From: Melieria omissa
Lineage: Eukaryota > Arthropoda > Insecta > Diptera > Ulidiidae
Direction: 5' to 3'
Length of the DNA stretch: 64,000 nt
NCBI GenBank assembly: GCA_963971225.1
Contig: OZ020268.1
Coordinates: 14,361,032-14,425,031 of the forward strand
This document shows, in pieces, positions 13,118 through 27,146 of the stretch; within the stretch, counting starts at the first letter, position 1, and every line of letters begins with the position of its first letter. Below the pieces are notes generated by a model that searched no databases, was not told where the DNA came from, and saw only the letters and a program-made list of their open reading frames with translations. The translations under genes were made by a program, and so were the position numbers.

Positions 13118-16100
13118 TGATATTTTTTGCATACTGTAACGATGAGGCACTCTGTCGCTGTGCTATGCAAGAATGCTTTTATGGGCATACTTTTAGGCAC
13201 GCACTTTAGAGTACGGCAGACTTGCTATAATTTTGATATGGCAAGAATGGCTCGCGATACTAATGGGATGTGCGAGAACGGTCAAGAGATAGTCTAATTG
13301 GAATGTGCGAGAACAATCGGCGCTATAACCAGACAAGTATAGAAGGCAGCTGCATACAGCGCAGAGGTTGAGTCTGATTTGATTTGATTTGATTTGGGGA
13401 ACATGCGTCCAATAAGTTGTAGCAAGTGTAAAGCCAAACAGGTGTAAATTAGTAAATAAAGTGATTGCTGGTTTTGGAATGCGTTTTGCGTTGAGTAATT
13501 GAAGTGGTTTTATTTTTCAAGCACAATCCAGAGATTCGAAATAAGCCTATAAAGAACTCGTTTTCGTAACAATACTTATGCAGTATGTAATTTTCCGTTA
13601 ATTTTTTCAAGGTCACTCCAGCGTATACACAATAAAGTAAGGTACAACCGGCACGACAGTCCAATTGAGACTCAACTTTCTGCAATCATCTGTGTTTTAT
13701 GTTTAAATTCATACTCGGACGGAAGTGACCTGCAGTTTTATGTAATTTCCGAATAGCGCGTTCGAAGCCAATCAATGACACCACACATTTTTGTAATATA
13801 TTCAAATTGCTGTCGCAATAACAAATATTAGACTGTTGCTTCGCCGGAAACAACTGAAACCGGGCGCGTGAACCGATAATGCAAAGTCAACAATATTACG
13901 GTACAATTTACACGTCGATTATTGTTTTTGTTTATTACGCTCAATTAAAAATGTTAATATGATGCGGCGGCATTCATGAATCTGAATGTTGACGTTGCGT
14001 ATTTGATTGTTGACACAATAAACACAGCACTGAGGGTGGCAACACTGGGTGCCAGAGCTGGAGTGAAGCGGCACCTGTACTCACAGCTGCATAAGTCACA
14101 CAGCGGACTCGCACTGCTGCTTACGAATGTCGGCGGTTTATTTGCGGCTTTCATTTTGCCAAAAGTAGGAAAAGAAAAGCAACTAACGTGTAGAAAAATC
14201 AACAGCGCCAACTGTTGGCGTGACAAGTGTTCGTACGTCACGATTTGCTGCCGCAGCGGCTGGTTTGACTTTGAGTTCTTATCAGCGACAACAGTGCGGA
14301 GCCGCAGTTTCGCACATCAGGTTGCTGTGGTCGTGTGACGGGGCCGTGTATCGTCTAGCTGTTGTCGTTCTCTGTTTATGCCACAATTGTGGCATGTTCT
14401 AGGTGCAGCATGAGACAAGTGCAAAAACAAAAACCAAATGAAAGAAACGCACCACAACAACGCCACGTTCCGTGTACAATGTGTCAATGTCAGCGTTGCC
14501 AGCATGTTGTTGCCGGTATTGTCATTTGACGCGTGCCACACTGGCAGACATGGTAGCAGCGACAGTTGATCTGGTTTTCTCACGCCAACCGACCAACCAG
14601 CCCAGCCATTGCCGATTTCCATTTCAAAGCCAACAGCAGCCGCGGCAGTGCAACTGCATTTTTTATTAGCGATTTCTGAGTTCGCCACTTTGCCAGCAGG
14701 TGAGCTGCCACCCAGCGACGACGCTACTGTGCTCAGGTGCAAATGAGTTGGCAGCAGCAACAGCAGCTGCCAAGCGTTGTGAAATGGAAATTTACTGCAT
14801 TCTGCAAAGTTCGCAATTTCAACCGTCGCAATATCGACGCTGGCAGCCTGCCGGGCGGCCGCCAAAACTATCCAAAAATATGCATGCAGCCTCTACGCAT
14901 AAATTTATGGCGGCTCCAACATCAATGAAGCTAATTAAATTACAAAATATGCAACAAAAAATAAAATTCAAAAAATTCCCCAACACAGCAGCACTAAAAA
15001 ATTGGCAGTGATTTCATTTTCGTTTGGACGCATGCGGCACTCACGCGCCTCACACCCATAAGCAAATTAGCCATTGCATTTGTTGTTGCTGTTGCATTTT
15101 AAATTTGCGGTTCACCAGCGCGCGCTGTGTACTTTGCGAGCCAAACACGCAACTAATTTGATTGAGGTTATGTTTCGTGCTGCAAAATGCTGGCGGCATG
15201 TGCGGCGCACATATGCTCAAGCCAGACTGGCTGGCTGACTAACTGACTGACTGACTGACTGCAGTGTGGGCGTGTCTACTGATGCTAATTTAAAGCAAAT
15301 ACGATTTTCTTAAGAAATTCTCAGAAAATCAGCTGCAGGCATCAGCTGCGTTTGCTGTGTTGCCGCTGTGTTTCGTAAACTCGGCCTAACCGAGTGCTGA
15401 AGCATTTGCGGCAGAATTAGAAGGCGCTCTAACTTTTATACAGGGTGCTTAAGTGCGAACATGTTAGTTTCAGGCCAGATTCTCATATTGGAAGTATGAC
15501 AAATTTTTCTACATACACTTTTCAAGAAGAGGTGAAGGGACTCTGTGAACCCATAATGGATCTTATTTGACCTAAATGTGCTCTGAACGAGAGCGGCCAC
15601 TCTCATTGGTGGTTCAAAGTACACGGGACAAAACACTTTTTTGAGAACAATCAACTTTTTATGGCCGCTGTGCTTTTTTCTGATACGACTGAAGGTCTTT
15701 AAACTCGAAATGATATCAAAACTTTGCCATTATGGACATAAAACTGATTTAAATAAGCTGTGGATGAGCTCTGACTGCGCTTCCGGGACTAAAAATATGC
15801 AGCAGTTCTTGTCGCTTGAGAAGACCCTGTACGCAGACAAGTGTAGACGTGCCATCAGTGTAGTAGTGGCAGTGTAGTGAATTTAATTAACATAATCACG
15901 TGCAACATTCACACAATTCACTCAAATCTAATTGCAGCGACGGCAATGAAGGTACGAAAATGAAAGCAAACAAACAGCGAGAAAACGAGGCGTTTTTGCT
16001 GCGACTGCAATTGGCGCAATGTCGACAGTGGCAAACACTTTTCAACACAATACTCATCCATGTGTGTGTGTGTGTGTGGGTGTGCGGCAAAGGAGTGCAC

Positions 16101-19100
16101 ACGGTAATTTTCTAAAGTGCACACAATGCACAAGTTAAAACAACGTTGCTGCTGCGGCGCAATGCAACACGCACAGCGCAACGCAGCACAACACGAAGTC
16201 GCGTACGGTAAAGTAGCTAAATGTTAGTGCGGTGCGGTGCGGTGCGGGTGAGGGTAATTGTGCACGAGTTGGAAAAATAACGCTTAAAATCAAAGTGAAG
16301 TAACAAGACGAGAATACACAACGCAGGGCGCTACCAGTGCTGCAACCACAAAGTCGAATATGGCCAATGAAGGCTGCAGTCAGGCAGACACACACACGCA
16401 TACCCTCAAGCACATTCACACTAACATATGGACGTGTGGTGCACAGCACCTAGTAAAATTTTAATAAATCCATTAACGGCGGCAACACTCCACTCCACTA
16501 CACTTCACATGTTGTCGACATGCACCGCTGTACAAACTCGTAAAGTTACTCTTATTCATATTGTTGTAATAGTTGTTGTGGTTGCTGAGGCTGCTGCTGT
16601 GGAAAATTGTTGGCATAAAATTTACAAACCGACATAAAACGGCTACAACCCATTTCACCTGCGCTCGTTCGTCAGCCGGTCGCTTGCCCTCGGGAGTCTT
16701 TTCATTATTATTATGATGCGCGGCAACAACAGCAATAACAACAACGATAACGGATCCGGTAGCAATACAAACAACAATAGCACGCTTACAGCAACAGCAA
16801 CAACAAAGCAACAAAATAAACAAGCACAAGTGGATTTACCTGGTTGGCCAACTTTACCATTTAATGTGCTGGCATAAGGGTGTGTCTACACTGCACACAA
16901 ATTTCAATGTTATCTAAAAATTTTTCATTTTCAGCCCGTTGCCTCTTGTTAGTGCTGCTATGTTGTTTTAAATTTATGCATTAATGGAACTAAATTAATA
17001 AATCAATTCAATTAAATTAAATTAGCATGTCACTAGTTTGTCATCAAATAACACAGTACAATTTTAAACTTTATGTGTGCAGCAGAGTAACGACCATATA
17101 TTTCTGAAAGAGGACCGCATACTGATCATTTTTGTTGAACAAAGTAATAGTCCAGCATGTCTGAGTTTTTTGTAATTTGCACATAAAGGTTAAATGGTCC
17201 CCATAGACTTTTACACGGAAAGTATAACAATTTGAAGAGCTTTGATATCTAAGACAAAGTTGTTTGCATTAAAAGTATGAATATGTTTTGTGTACACATA
17301 TACCCCCCTCTCCCTTTCCTTACCGCCCTTTTTCATGTTTTTCGGAAAAATTTTTCATAAAAAGCTTGTATTGAGTAAAATATTGAAAAAAATACTATAT
17401 TGTCTTTTGGAAAAGAAATCTTCATTAAAAAATAGGGGGATGTATAGGAATAGGGGATCTTCAAACACCAAAACTTTCGCAAAACTTCCCCCAAAAAAAT
17501 AAAAGCCTTAAACACGAAACTTTGATTTACATACTTATTCCATTAATTGCTTGCTCTGCTTGAGATGTTATGAAAAACGTTGAATATTAAAAAAATAAAA
17601 AAATATTTTCCATTGAAAAATAGTTAATAAAACTACGTTCAGGATAGTTCATTTTGATTTAACCAATAATAAAATCACTATTTGAACTAAAAGAATGAAA
17701 AGCATTAAGGAATCTTTCGTAAAATTAGGACTTTGACTTTGACTTTGTTCACATTTTTTTAGTAAGGTTAACTTGATTGATTCGAACATTCGCATCGCAA
17801 CGAGAATGCATGTTCAATTTTGTGACTTTTTCTAGAAGTTACTTAAAAATTCTTTATATGTTTTATATAAAAGCATATCGCACACGCACAACAAAATATA
17901 TATAAAATATTTTTATTCTTCTCAACGAAAGACACTCGTCTATGTCGATGAAATAGCGTTAATTGTGGCCTAGAAAAACGTAACGAGATACCATCCGCTT
18001 TGCTTGAAAAAGTATATCAAAACTAGACTTCGCGCATGAATAAATTAGAATGTTGTCATTTTCAACATTTACATGAAAAAATCTTTAAATAGTAATTGCC
18101 AAACATTGATTTATTAACTCGAATATAACTGTTATACACATCAGTGACTGGTCCGTGTTTTTTTTTTTATTTAAAACCAACCAACACTTTCCACACCTTT
18201 TTCTGGCACATCTCTCTAGTTTGTACTGCTTTGTAAGCCGCTCTGCTGGTAAACATTCTAAAGACACATTTCAAACAATGCATCCGTTGTTGAGCGTCGT
18301 GTGAACACACCCTGAGCCAGTTGCAGTGGCGAATGTTACACGATTGGTGCGCATTGCGCCGCTCAAAGCATAAAAGCGCTGTGCCGCTTAAAAGTTACAC
18401 AGCACTGATTATTTGTGAGTGTTCTTTTCACTCAAGAGTCAGCCGGCCCACCCGGCTACACGCCACACGTTACCGATCAATGAAAAGATTTCAAAGGACT
18501 CCAAAAGTGCTCAGCTTTAATAAATACGCCATTAAAGTTTAAATGCAAAATTCAATTAACTTTTGCCTTTCTTTTGCTTCCTGCTCGCCTTTCGACGAAC
18601 AAGAAGCGCAGCAATTTCTGCTTCCTGCCGCTGCCTCGCGGCAACGAAGCGGCGCACAAGGATGCGCAGCGTCAATGAGTGCATTTTTGCTGTTGCATTA
18701 TTTGCATTGCGCGGGCAGGTGCGAAAGTGCCGGCGTCATGCATACGCAGCGGCGTACGTCAGCCCGAGTAGGTAAGTGTGTGTGTGTGTGCGTGTGAAAG
18801 GGTGTGAATACGGTGAGATGTGTGTGGGAGTGCACTTGCGGTTATATTTATACACAGGGGAATTTAAGTACGTCTGCACTGGCCGAAGCCAGATAGCAGC
18901 TGCCGATTCAGCTGCTGCTCCAACGCCGCTGCGCTGGCTGCACAGTGTACACTATGTTTTTCCATGCATTGTTAATTAAATTTCATGGTTCGTATGTGGC
19001 GGCCACAAACCGCACCATCAGCTACTCGCCAATGGACGAACTCGTATTCCAATTTCCGATTTTCGAATTTTTCCAGATAACTCACAGCTCTCAGTTCGGG

Positions 19101-20639
19101 GTAGCCCACTTCCCAAGTTCAGCGTCTGTAAATTGCTGCAAATGAGTTCAATTTTGCAACTTTCTCAAATTGAATTCAAGAGAAGTTTCTGATAGATTTC
19201 AGATATTTAAATAATGAATTGAATTGGCAGTTTGCGTTTATAATTCTGGAGAAGTTTGGCCTAAAATGCTTAATTTTATTTTTTTTTCGTTACAAAACAC
19301 AGTCGTCCAACTACAGTGAAAATGCCATCAGATATTATCAGCGTTTGCTGTGATACCAAGAGACGCTAGGGGAGCTACTGAGCTCGGCCTTTCAAACAAA
19401 AGTTTCGAAACAACACTTTTCACTTTGCTAGAATGTCAAAAACTTTCCAAAAATTAACAATAATAATCATAGTAACAAGAAATGATTTCGAAAACCGCTT
19501 TTAGTGCAAACATTTGATGATGTAACTCTTCTTAAATTTTGTTTTTGGTATCATGATATAAAGTTTAAGTACTTACTTTTAAAAAGTTTTCCAAAAATCA
19601 TGGGGTATTTTCGAAATTACTCAAAACAAAAAGCAAACAGACTTGATGCATCTGAAAATCTCTTTTTAGAAATTTAACTTGAAACAAGTACAGTAAAGTG
19701 TTTTTCTTTAAATAAGTTTTATATTTTAAAATGTTTGCTCTGTCTTGAATTTTCTCTTATAACTTTCTTTATACTCACAACAGCTGCAAGAAGGATCAAG
19801 TCCTAGTTTTCCAATGTTGTTTTCAGTGTCCTGCAAATCTCTCTCCTTATGGCTTATTATTCAAAGTACACTGTACACAGTCACTCGTATCACCATTCAG
19901 TCAGTCGTTCATTTCAATTTGCACAATAATTCAGTATTTTGTGTTTCACTTAAATTTGTGTACACATACATAAATGAAACTATTGACCAACGTATTTGCT
20001 GTGGCAACATTAATTTGTAAGAAGCCGTTTTGCTTGCAACCCAACCATTGCGATTGGCTTGAAGGCAATTTTGATTGCCTACCATTTCTGCCTTTCTGAC
20101 ATGGCGCCATGCAGAGTAAATAACGAAGCCCAACAAGCAAGTTTGTTCAATGGTGAATTCAACAATGCCAACGGCGGAAATGAAAAACAATGAAACAGAG
20201 ACAGCACGAAAATGGCTGTGCAAAGGTAAATGGGAACAATGAGCGACACGTTTGTAAACAATAATATTTTTGTAAACAGAATTTTTGTTTTCGTTTCGGT
20301 TGTCTTGTTGGTTTGTATAATTATGGAGGTTTTATTTGGATTAATACAATTTGTTAAGTTAAAATCTTTCAAACAAAATTCGACGAAATTAAAATGGCTG
20401 TTCCCAGATGTGTCAAATGTATGACCGACACGCCTTTATTTTCCCTTTCGAGTGTTTCTTTCAAACATATCCACCCGCTATCTCTCAGTCTTAAGGGGGC
20501 TGCCATACAAAACAGGCCATTTACTATGAAATTGGCTCCCCACTTGTAAATGTAATAGTTAAGTAAGCGAGAAAACATCGTATCTCGGAAAGAGCCGATT
20601 TAAACGATTTATTCAGTGATCGGCAACAATCTTCAGTTG
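13118..20639. other. Non-coding spacer
   Basis: Contains CAG/CAA-rich text near 14730 and 16730, CA/GT runs near 16061 and 18777, and an isolated TTAAGGGGGCTGCC at 20492 that looks like one end of a TTAA-type MITE. A TACAGGGTG-type mariner-like terminus at about 15437 has no convincing partner. No gene supported. Confidence 0.5.
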
Positions 20640-21190
20640 GTTAGATGGTTGAAATGGCTGACTCACAGTTGTCCCCCTGCAAGTCACAATTAGCGCATAG
20701 ACGCCGCTTTGATACCACATGCTCACCGAAACTAAGCCTGGTTAGTCGTATGACTAAGTCCACCCGGTAGAATTTGGGTATCCAAGAAGGTTCCCCAGAC
20801 TTACTGTCGAGCATTCGGTCAAACAAGTAAGGAAGTGTTTCCCCAGAGACTTAAATCTTGTCCTTGCCAAAGCTGGGCAGTGACAGAGGAAGTGATTACG
20901 TGTTTCTTTCTCCTCTAAATTCCCACAGCTCCTACAGTGGATATTGAAGGGAATGCTTAGCCTCTCCGCATGTGGACCTATGGTCCAGTGGCCTGTGATG
21001 ACCGCCGTAAGCCTAGCGACGTCCGTGCGAGATTTGTGTATAAGCTCGCGGATCTCCGCTCATTGTAGGAGGACCACATCGGCCGAGAGGTACGACAGGA
21101 AGTCAGCGACTCTGATTGGCAAGACTGAGACAGTGCAGATAGCAGCCCCTCTTGACAACTTCCAAAGACTTCTGCCTGATAAACTGTAGC
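20640..21190 (-). mobile_element. LINE retrotransposon 3'-end fragment
   Basis: On the minus strand the frame ARLTAVITGHWTIGPHAERL is followed by a zinc-knuckle-like CRSCGNLEEKETRNHFLCHC and PALARTRFKSLGKHFL. This is the C-terminal end of the second ORF of RNase H-bearing non-LTR elements of the I/Jockey-related group. A frameshift follows LGKHF. Only about 550 bp remain; 5'-truncation is normal for LINEs. The downstream end at about 20640 has no clear poly(A). Confidence 0.6.
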
Positions 21191-21436
21191 ATCATTAGGT
21201 AGACGTATGGCTTCAATCTTGATTACAAAAAATACAAAATTAATGAAGATTCAGAAATTCACCACCAGAGGATGTCTCCCATAAAATCGGCGCTGTGTGG
21301 TTATCAACTTTTGGGTTTCAAAGCAAAATTAAAATGTATTGCCGGAACCTCCCCATTTCGAATATAATTGTAACATTAGATTAGTGTTAAAATCTCCATA
21401 CAACACTAAATCATGTCTAGTATACACTTATGTATA

Positions 21437-22335
21437 GGGGTTTCGAACAAGAGGTGTTATTTGAATCACCCGGTATTTCGGTAGCTGTCACTTTTGAAGC
21501 TTTTATTCTTTGACATTTGACAAGTAGAAACTACGCCATTACTAAAAATGGAACGATACACGCTTCAACAACGCAATGAAATTATTAAAATTCACTACAA
21601 AAATGGTGAAAATCTTGCAGTCACAGTTCGCAAAACTAAAGCATTTTTGGGTCGTCGTGAAGCACCTTGTCGGACCGCAATACAGAAATTGGTGGACAAA
21701 TTCGAGCTGTTGGGACAAGTTAGTGATGTAAAGAATAAAACCCGTGCACGAGAACAACTGAGAATATTGCTGCTGTAGCCCAAAGTGTTGAAGAAAACCC
21801 AGGTTTGTCGATTCCTCGTCATTCTTTGGAATTGGGCATCCCAAAAACGTCATTACACCGTATTTTGCTTAAAGACTTGGGTCTTAAGGCTTATAAAGTT
21901 CAGTTAACACAAGAACTCAAGCCGACCGATCATCAACAACGTCGTGTCTTTGCTAATTGGGTCCTCTGGGTGTTATCTCTGGAAGAGGTGATCACAATTG
22001 GCCACCGAGATCTTGTGGTTTAACACCTTGCGACTTCTTCCTTTGGGGCCACGTGAAAGATAAGGTGTTCGCTCATAGCCCAGCGTCGATTCAAGACCTC
22101 AAAGATAGAATTCGTGAGGCTATCGAGGACATAGGGCAGCCACTTTGCGATTTCGTTATAGAAAATTTCATGAAAGGGTTCTGTAAGCGTGGTCATGGTG
22201 GCCATTTGGCTGATGTTGTTTTTCATTATAAACGGCATACCTTCCTCTTTATTATGAAATAAACATCCGATCATTTATCTCAAAAAATGGCATCTTTCTT
22301 TGAATACCAAAATAACACCTCTTGTTGGAAACCCA
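21437..22335 (+). mobile_element. rosa-like (DD41D) mariner, internally deleted copy 1
   Basis: TA-flanked (21435-21436 and 22336-22337) with inverted termini GGGTTTC(C/G)AACAAGAGGTGT. Transposase starts at 21548 (MERYTLQQRNEIIKIHYKNG), with the paired helix-turn-helix region recognisable to about 21960 but broken by a frameshift near 21750. A deletion joins ...RRVFANWVL directly to ..GDHNWPPRSC, removing catalytic Asp 1 and Asp 2. The last Asp remains in LTPCDFFLWGHVKDK, although the earlier Asp of that motif is Gly. The tail GGHLADVVFHYKR is intact. Inactive. Close relative at 55013-55933. Confidence 0.85.
21548..22262 (+). pseudogene. Broken mariner transposase (rosa-like)
   Basis: Three reading-frame pieces: 21548-21778 (N-terminal DNA-binding part, ending in out-of-frame residues), about 21780-21970 in a second frame (SLELGIPKTSLHRILLKDLG, second helix-turn-helix and linker), and 21957-22262 (C-terminal part with TPCDFFLWG). 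The middle catalytic region is absent. Full family members are about 340-350 residues, so roughly a third is lost. It cannot encode an active enzyme. Confidence 0.8.
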
Positions 22336-22337
22336 TA

Positions 22338-25300
22338 TATATGTGTGTATACACAGACATACTCAATCTTAAAAAAAAATTTTGTAATTTGGTTACTTAT
22401 GTTTATCAGCAATAACCTTTTTTGACAAGAAAAATGCAAAGAAAAAATTGATTTGATTTAATAAGCATTTGATTGCGCCAAGAAATGTCAAAAACACTCG
22501 TCTCAACTCTTGTTATTGTTGTCGTAGCAAACACATAAAAGTCCGGCAAACGAAAACAAACGTTTCACATTCGATGAAGTTCGCTGCCGTTGCTGACCTT
22601 TGTAGCTACTGCTCAATTTTCAATTTGCACCTAAACGCTACAGTAATCATAAATTCAAAACCCACATAAATCAACCCGGAGCCATGCAAAGTCGCAACTG
22701 CGGCTAACGGTCGAGGCTCATTTCGACATGTCTCAAAGGATTAGCATAAATTTATAATTTTAGTTACCGTTACATTTACTGCCACAGCCACTGTTGCCGG
22801 GCCGCAACACGTTCCGCCTCGGTTTGGGTCCACTTTGCGCTGCAACAATTACAACAATGCGGGGCGGCATTAGGGGCGCTGCGGTGCGGTTGCGCTGGCA
22901 CTCCCGCATGCTGGTTGCACAGTTCAAGAGCGACGGCAACGGCAGCGGCGCGAAAAAGGTATCGCCGCCCGACTCAATGTCAGAGAATTTGTTGCGGAAA
23001 CTTTTGCCTTTTGTGGCGGACGGACGGACTTTGAGAGCGTTGCGATAAGGCGCCGTTCGGGCGAGCAGTGTGCATGCAGCACACAAAGTGCGGGCTAAGG
23101 CGGCAGGCGGTGCATGACAAAGGTAGCTAAGCACAGTGTAGCTAATTTTTAAGTCTGTGCTCGGAACGGTTGGCAGTAAGCTGCCAGCTGGCATTGAGCA
23201 GAGCTAAAAAGCGAAAGGACACTCGACTGTGCTGGGAGGGAAAGGGAAGTGGAAGTGGAAGGGGATGGTGCGTCAGCTGCATGTCCTTGCGTTCAATCGC
23301 CGCCTGCGTTCGAACTTCTGTCAGTTGCACGCGGTGACATGTTGTGCCCGCTTAAATTCAGTACACGTTTTCGCCGAGCTGCATCGGCCGCCATTAGCGC
23401 GTGACAGCGTTCAGCGTTGCGTTTGCTGCGCTTCATCATTTGTGCATTTGTTGTCGGCGGCAATCGCGTAATTTCGCGTGTCCTTCACTGGCGAAATGAC
23501 TTGGCCGCGGGCAGTCTTTGCAAATCAAGTGTCGACACATTCCGCGGCGGCTGGCAGCCGTCAGGAGTGCGGCGCGACGCCAATAGGCGCCATTAACGAC
23601 GGCGCAGGTGTCTTCGGTGCCGAAGGAAAACGATGAATTAATGATGGGCGCTGCAGCACGTCAGCGGCCCATCGCACAACAGGGACGCGCGTCTTGTTCG
23701 CACGTCTTATTCCCTGCAATTTTGCGCTCCTTCGGCTGCACTTCACTCCGGCCCAAGGCAGCGTGCATGGATAATGCGCGCGCGTATCCTTTTAAGCGCC
23801 AGCGCATTATTTATGTCAATGTCGCGCGGATAATTACGATGTCGGCGAAAGGATAAAGTGCTGCTGCGACATTGGCTTTAATGGCGACTCAAGTGGCATA
23901 TTACCGCCTCTGCAAGTAATTACTTGGCGTTATGCGGCGCTACAGGCGGCGACAGCATTGAGCAGCGATTCAGCAATTCCGGCTGCGCTTTATGTCATTT
24001 GTGCGAATGTATTCAAACTTTCTGCCGAGGGATTAGCACCAGTCATGCCAGCACAATTCGCGTCTTTAGAATTTCATCTCATTCGAAGCAACATTTCTTC
24101 TAATTAATTTAATCAATTCCGCCACATACGGCCCGCGCCGCAGGCCGCACGACATTAATGAGCTTTCGCGCTGGCCGCGTGTGTGGCCAAGTTGTGCCAA
24201 AGTTGCGCGCAGCGGCCATAAGCTGTCAGCGTTGAGGTTGTGCGGCCATTAATAACGTCGAGTTATGGCGCCAAGTGCAAAAGCACAAAGAGGAGGAAGT
24301 AAGAAGCGTGCGAATGCGGCAAAAAGTGAACTGCAGCTGCCATCTAAAGGCCACTTTCATCACACTTTAATTTTCTGCACGATTTAGTTGGAATACGAAT
24401 TATTCGAAAAGGATTACACGCCAATAGGAATAAGGAATAGGAATAGCAAAAACAACAATAAAATCATTCCATTTACTTGATTAATTCAAACTATAGAATT
24501 CGAGAAGCGGTCTTAAGGCAAAGAAACTTGGCATGTCGAGTTGTGGGCATCAAGCCATCAAGTTCAGCGATCAGCAACTTAATCACTTATCGCCGCATAT
24601 TGCAACGTTCACTGTGCAGCGCGTAAAAGTATGAAATGCGCTGCATCAGCATTGGCGCGTCGATTAATTGCGCACTAAACTTTCACTTTCACTTTCACAA
24701 TTTAACTTTGGTTTGCTGCCGGCGCCGACAGCTGCGGGTAAATAATTTTTCTTGTTATTATTGGCAGCAGCCACACTCGAAGCGAGTTAATGAAAGGGAG
24801 ATGACGACGGCAACAACAGCTGCCGCATGGCAAGTGACGGCCAGTGCCAGTTACACAACTGCTGTCATATTTCTTATAATTACTGCAACGCGCGCAAAAG
24901 TTGGCATTTGCCAAAATTGCAACCACCAGCAGTGAAGCGGCAGCAGACCGATTAGAGGCGACGCGACATTAATTTGCGACGCTGACGCGCTGTTGTGTTT
25001 AATGCGCTGATTAACGTGTCACACGGCGCAATGAAGCTAATCCGTGTGACCGACCGAAAGTGCTGTTGTCGGCCATTTGCTTTTCAATACTCGTAAGATT
25101 TTAGTATTTTTGTTCGCTGCCTCCGACTCTGCTTTCGGCCGTTGTAGCGTTGACAGTTTTAATTGTGCTGAGCTGCATTGTCATTATCGCTGTCAGAAAT
25201 TCGGTGTTTTTTTTTAACAACAACAACAATAACAACAAAGTGGCAAGCAAGCAGTGTCTATCTGTTGCAATTTGTCGGCGTGTTGTTGCACTTGTTGTGC

Positions 25301-25617
25301 GAATGAATTTCACAATTTATTGCATGCAAAATGCTTTCGAACATACTTTTGTAAATGTTGTTGTTGTTGTTGTTGTCGACATGTAAACGTGCAAAATGGC
25401 CGCAGTTTGGCGTGTTTGCTTGCAGTGGAAGGAAGAGCGAGCAGCAGTCGGTTGATGTGATTTGTTTTTTTTACATTTGGCTGGGGAAATGACATCCATT
25501 TTTATTATTGCTACGTTTTGGTTTATTTCAGAGCTTTATATGAAATATTTTTTGACTATATTCTTGAATACTTTATTTTACGAGTAGAATAAGAACGAGT
25601 ACAAGTAGAAGAACAAA
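22338..25617. other. Spacer with a GC-richer block
   Basis: Between about 22750 and 24350 the base composition rises towards balance, with many ATTA/TAAT core motifs and GGCGC-type text. ORFs there have no domain character and stops in all frames break any long exon. May be regulatory DNA; nothing coding is supported. AAC and GTT runs sit at 25217-25238 and 25357-25376. Confidence 0.45.
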
Positions 25618-25620
25618 TAA

Positions 25621-27146
25621 CACTACTCGACAAAAAATTAGTAAATTGGGTGCACCTAAAAACCAAAGTATTTCCTAAACTAAGTTTGGTTCACGAAATG
25701 CGAAACTGAAAATCCAAAAATTTTTTTAAGAAGCTTTTTCGAAAAATCTTCGAAAACTAGTTTTTTTCCTGTTGTTTCAGTTATGAGCACATATCTCGTA
25801 AAGGAATCATCCGACTAACCCAAGTTGTAAAAAAGTGAATTTCTCGACCAATTTAAAAAATCACAGTTTTTCGAATTTTTTTTTTTATAGATAAAACAAA
25901 TGATCTACTCTGGTTTTAAAATCTAAGATGAAAGACATATTATTTGAGCAAATATTAATATTAACATCAATAGAATTGAAAGAAAAATTACAAAGTTATG
26001 ATGCACTGAGTGAAAACACCAACTTAAGGGGGGCACTCCATGAAATGGTTTCAAAAAATCGATTTTTTTTTGTTTGCTGTAATCGAAAGATATATTATCC
26101 GAGAACATTATTGCAAAGTTTCAAAGTCGAACTCTGTAAACTTTCGGAGACACAGTTCTTTTCATCGGCGCGCGCTCAGCCACACCAGGTGTTCCGAATA
26201 ACTTTGGAACGCGTTTCCTCATAAACACGTTTTTGTAGTCCGTCCACATGATAAAAAAAACTACTGTACCGATCTACACGAATATATACTCGTTTTGTAG
26301 GATATTGAACAGAGAAGTGCATGAACCTCTGAAATCTATTAAAAAACTTTTACTGTTTTTTTAATAAAGAAAAGTAAGAAAAAACGACCTTTTTGTAGTT
26401 TATATGACTTTGTTGCTAAATTTTGAAAATTTTTATAGTTCTTGAGGTTCACGCACTTGCGACAAGCCTGCTGATTAATTTGATATATAATTTGTATGTT
26501 TCAGACTTTAACTTCGGACGGCATCGTGTGGACGGAAAGACGTCTTTTTTTAAACCAAGCCTCGGAAGATGTTCAATATGTTTGCCATTTTTAATTTTTT
26601 TTTATGTGAACTTATGAACTTTTAACTAATACCTACATATGTTTCAAACGGATTGTTCCTGTCTCTTTCTTTTTTTGTACAGTAAAATAAAGAAAATTGG
26701 TAATTATTTTTGGGCGTTTCATGGAGTGCCCCCCTTAACATTTATTACACCGTGCAAGATATTTTTTTTAATTTTTTCGAGACCCATTCAAATGTTGATA
26801 TAGACGTGAAACCAGAGGTCATTTATAATATCCTGGCATAGTCAGTTTTTCATTTTCTGACTCAAAGTCCTTTTTTAAGGACTTTACAATTTTAAGTACA
26901 GTATACACATTTCAAATATTTTTTCAAATATTTGCGGTTGTGCAATAATGAAGATAAGGGTACCAAATGAAGGAGGAAAATTGTCTCCTTTTTACTAAAT
27001 TTTTTATTTTAAACTTTCAAAACCAAAATATGTCAGGTATGGAAAACATAAACAAAATTTTTTGATTTTCAGTTTCGTGTTCAGCGGCCCAAAGTTAGTC
27101 TAGAAAAAACTTTTATTTTTAGGTGCATTTTTCATGTCGAGTAGTG
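25621..27146. mobile_element. Non-autonomous element with ~100-bp inverted repeats starting CACTA (1526 bp incl. nested insert)
   Basis: The ends CACTACTCGACA... and (complement of right) CACTACTCGACATG... align over about 100 bp, sharing GCACCTAAAAA, a CTAA.TTTGG block and CGAAACTGAAAATC. Flanked by TAA on both sides (25618-25620 and 27147-27149). CACTA termini with a 3-bp duplication suggest the CACTA/EnSpm group; a TAA duplication would also suit PIF/Harbinger. There is no transposase. A separate TTAA element (26028-26734) is nested inside, so the host element was about 815 bp. Confidence 0.65.
26028..26734. mobile_element. TTAA-flanked piggyBac-like MITE (707 bp), nested in the CACTA-type element
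   Basis: Perfect 18-bp inverted termini GGGGGGCACTCCATGAAA, flanked by TTAA at 26024-26027 and 26735-26738. The identical ends suggest a fairly recent insertion. Internal sequence is AT-rich with no conserved ORF; the short ORFs (for example 25928-26224) run across the element boundary. Non-autonomous. Confidence 0.75.

Noticed and set aside
14317..14865. 182-aa minus-strand ORF
   Set aside because: No recognisable domain, no splice-supported extension, and overlapped by several equally long ORFs in other frames.
15437..15840. Possible mariner MITE with CAGGGT ends
   Set aside because: Only the first six terminal bases match in inverted orientation and the interior gives no transposase similarity, so the pairing is probably chance.
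20492..20560. Start of a TTAA-type MITE (TTAAGGGGGCTGCC)
   Set aside because: No matching right end in the next several kb; may be truncated by the LINE fragment, but cannot be delimited.
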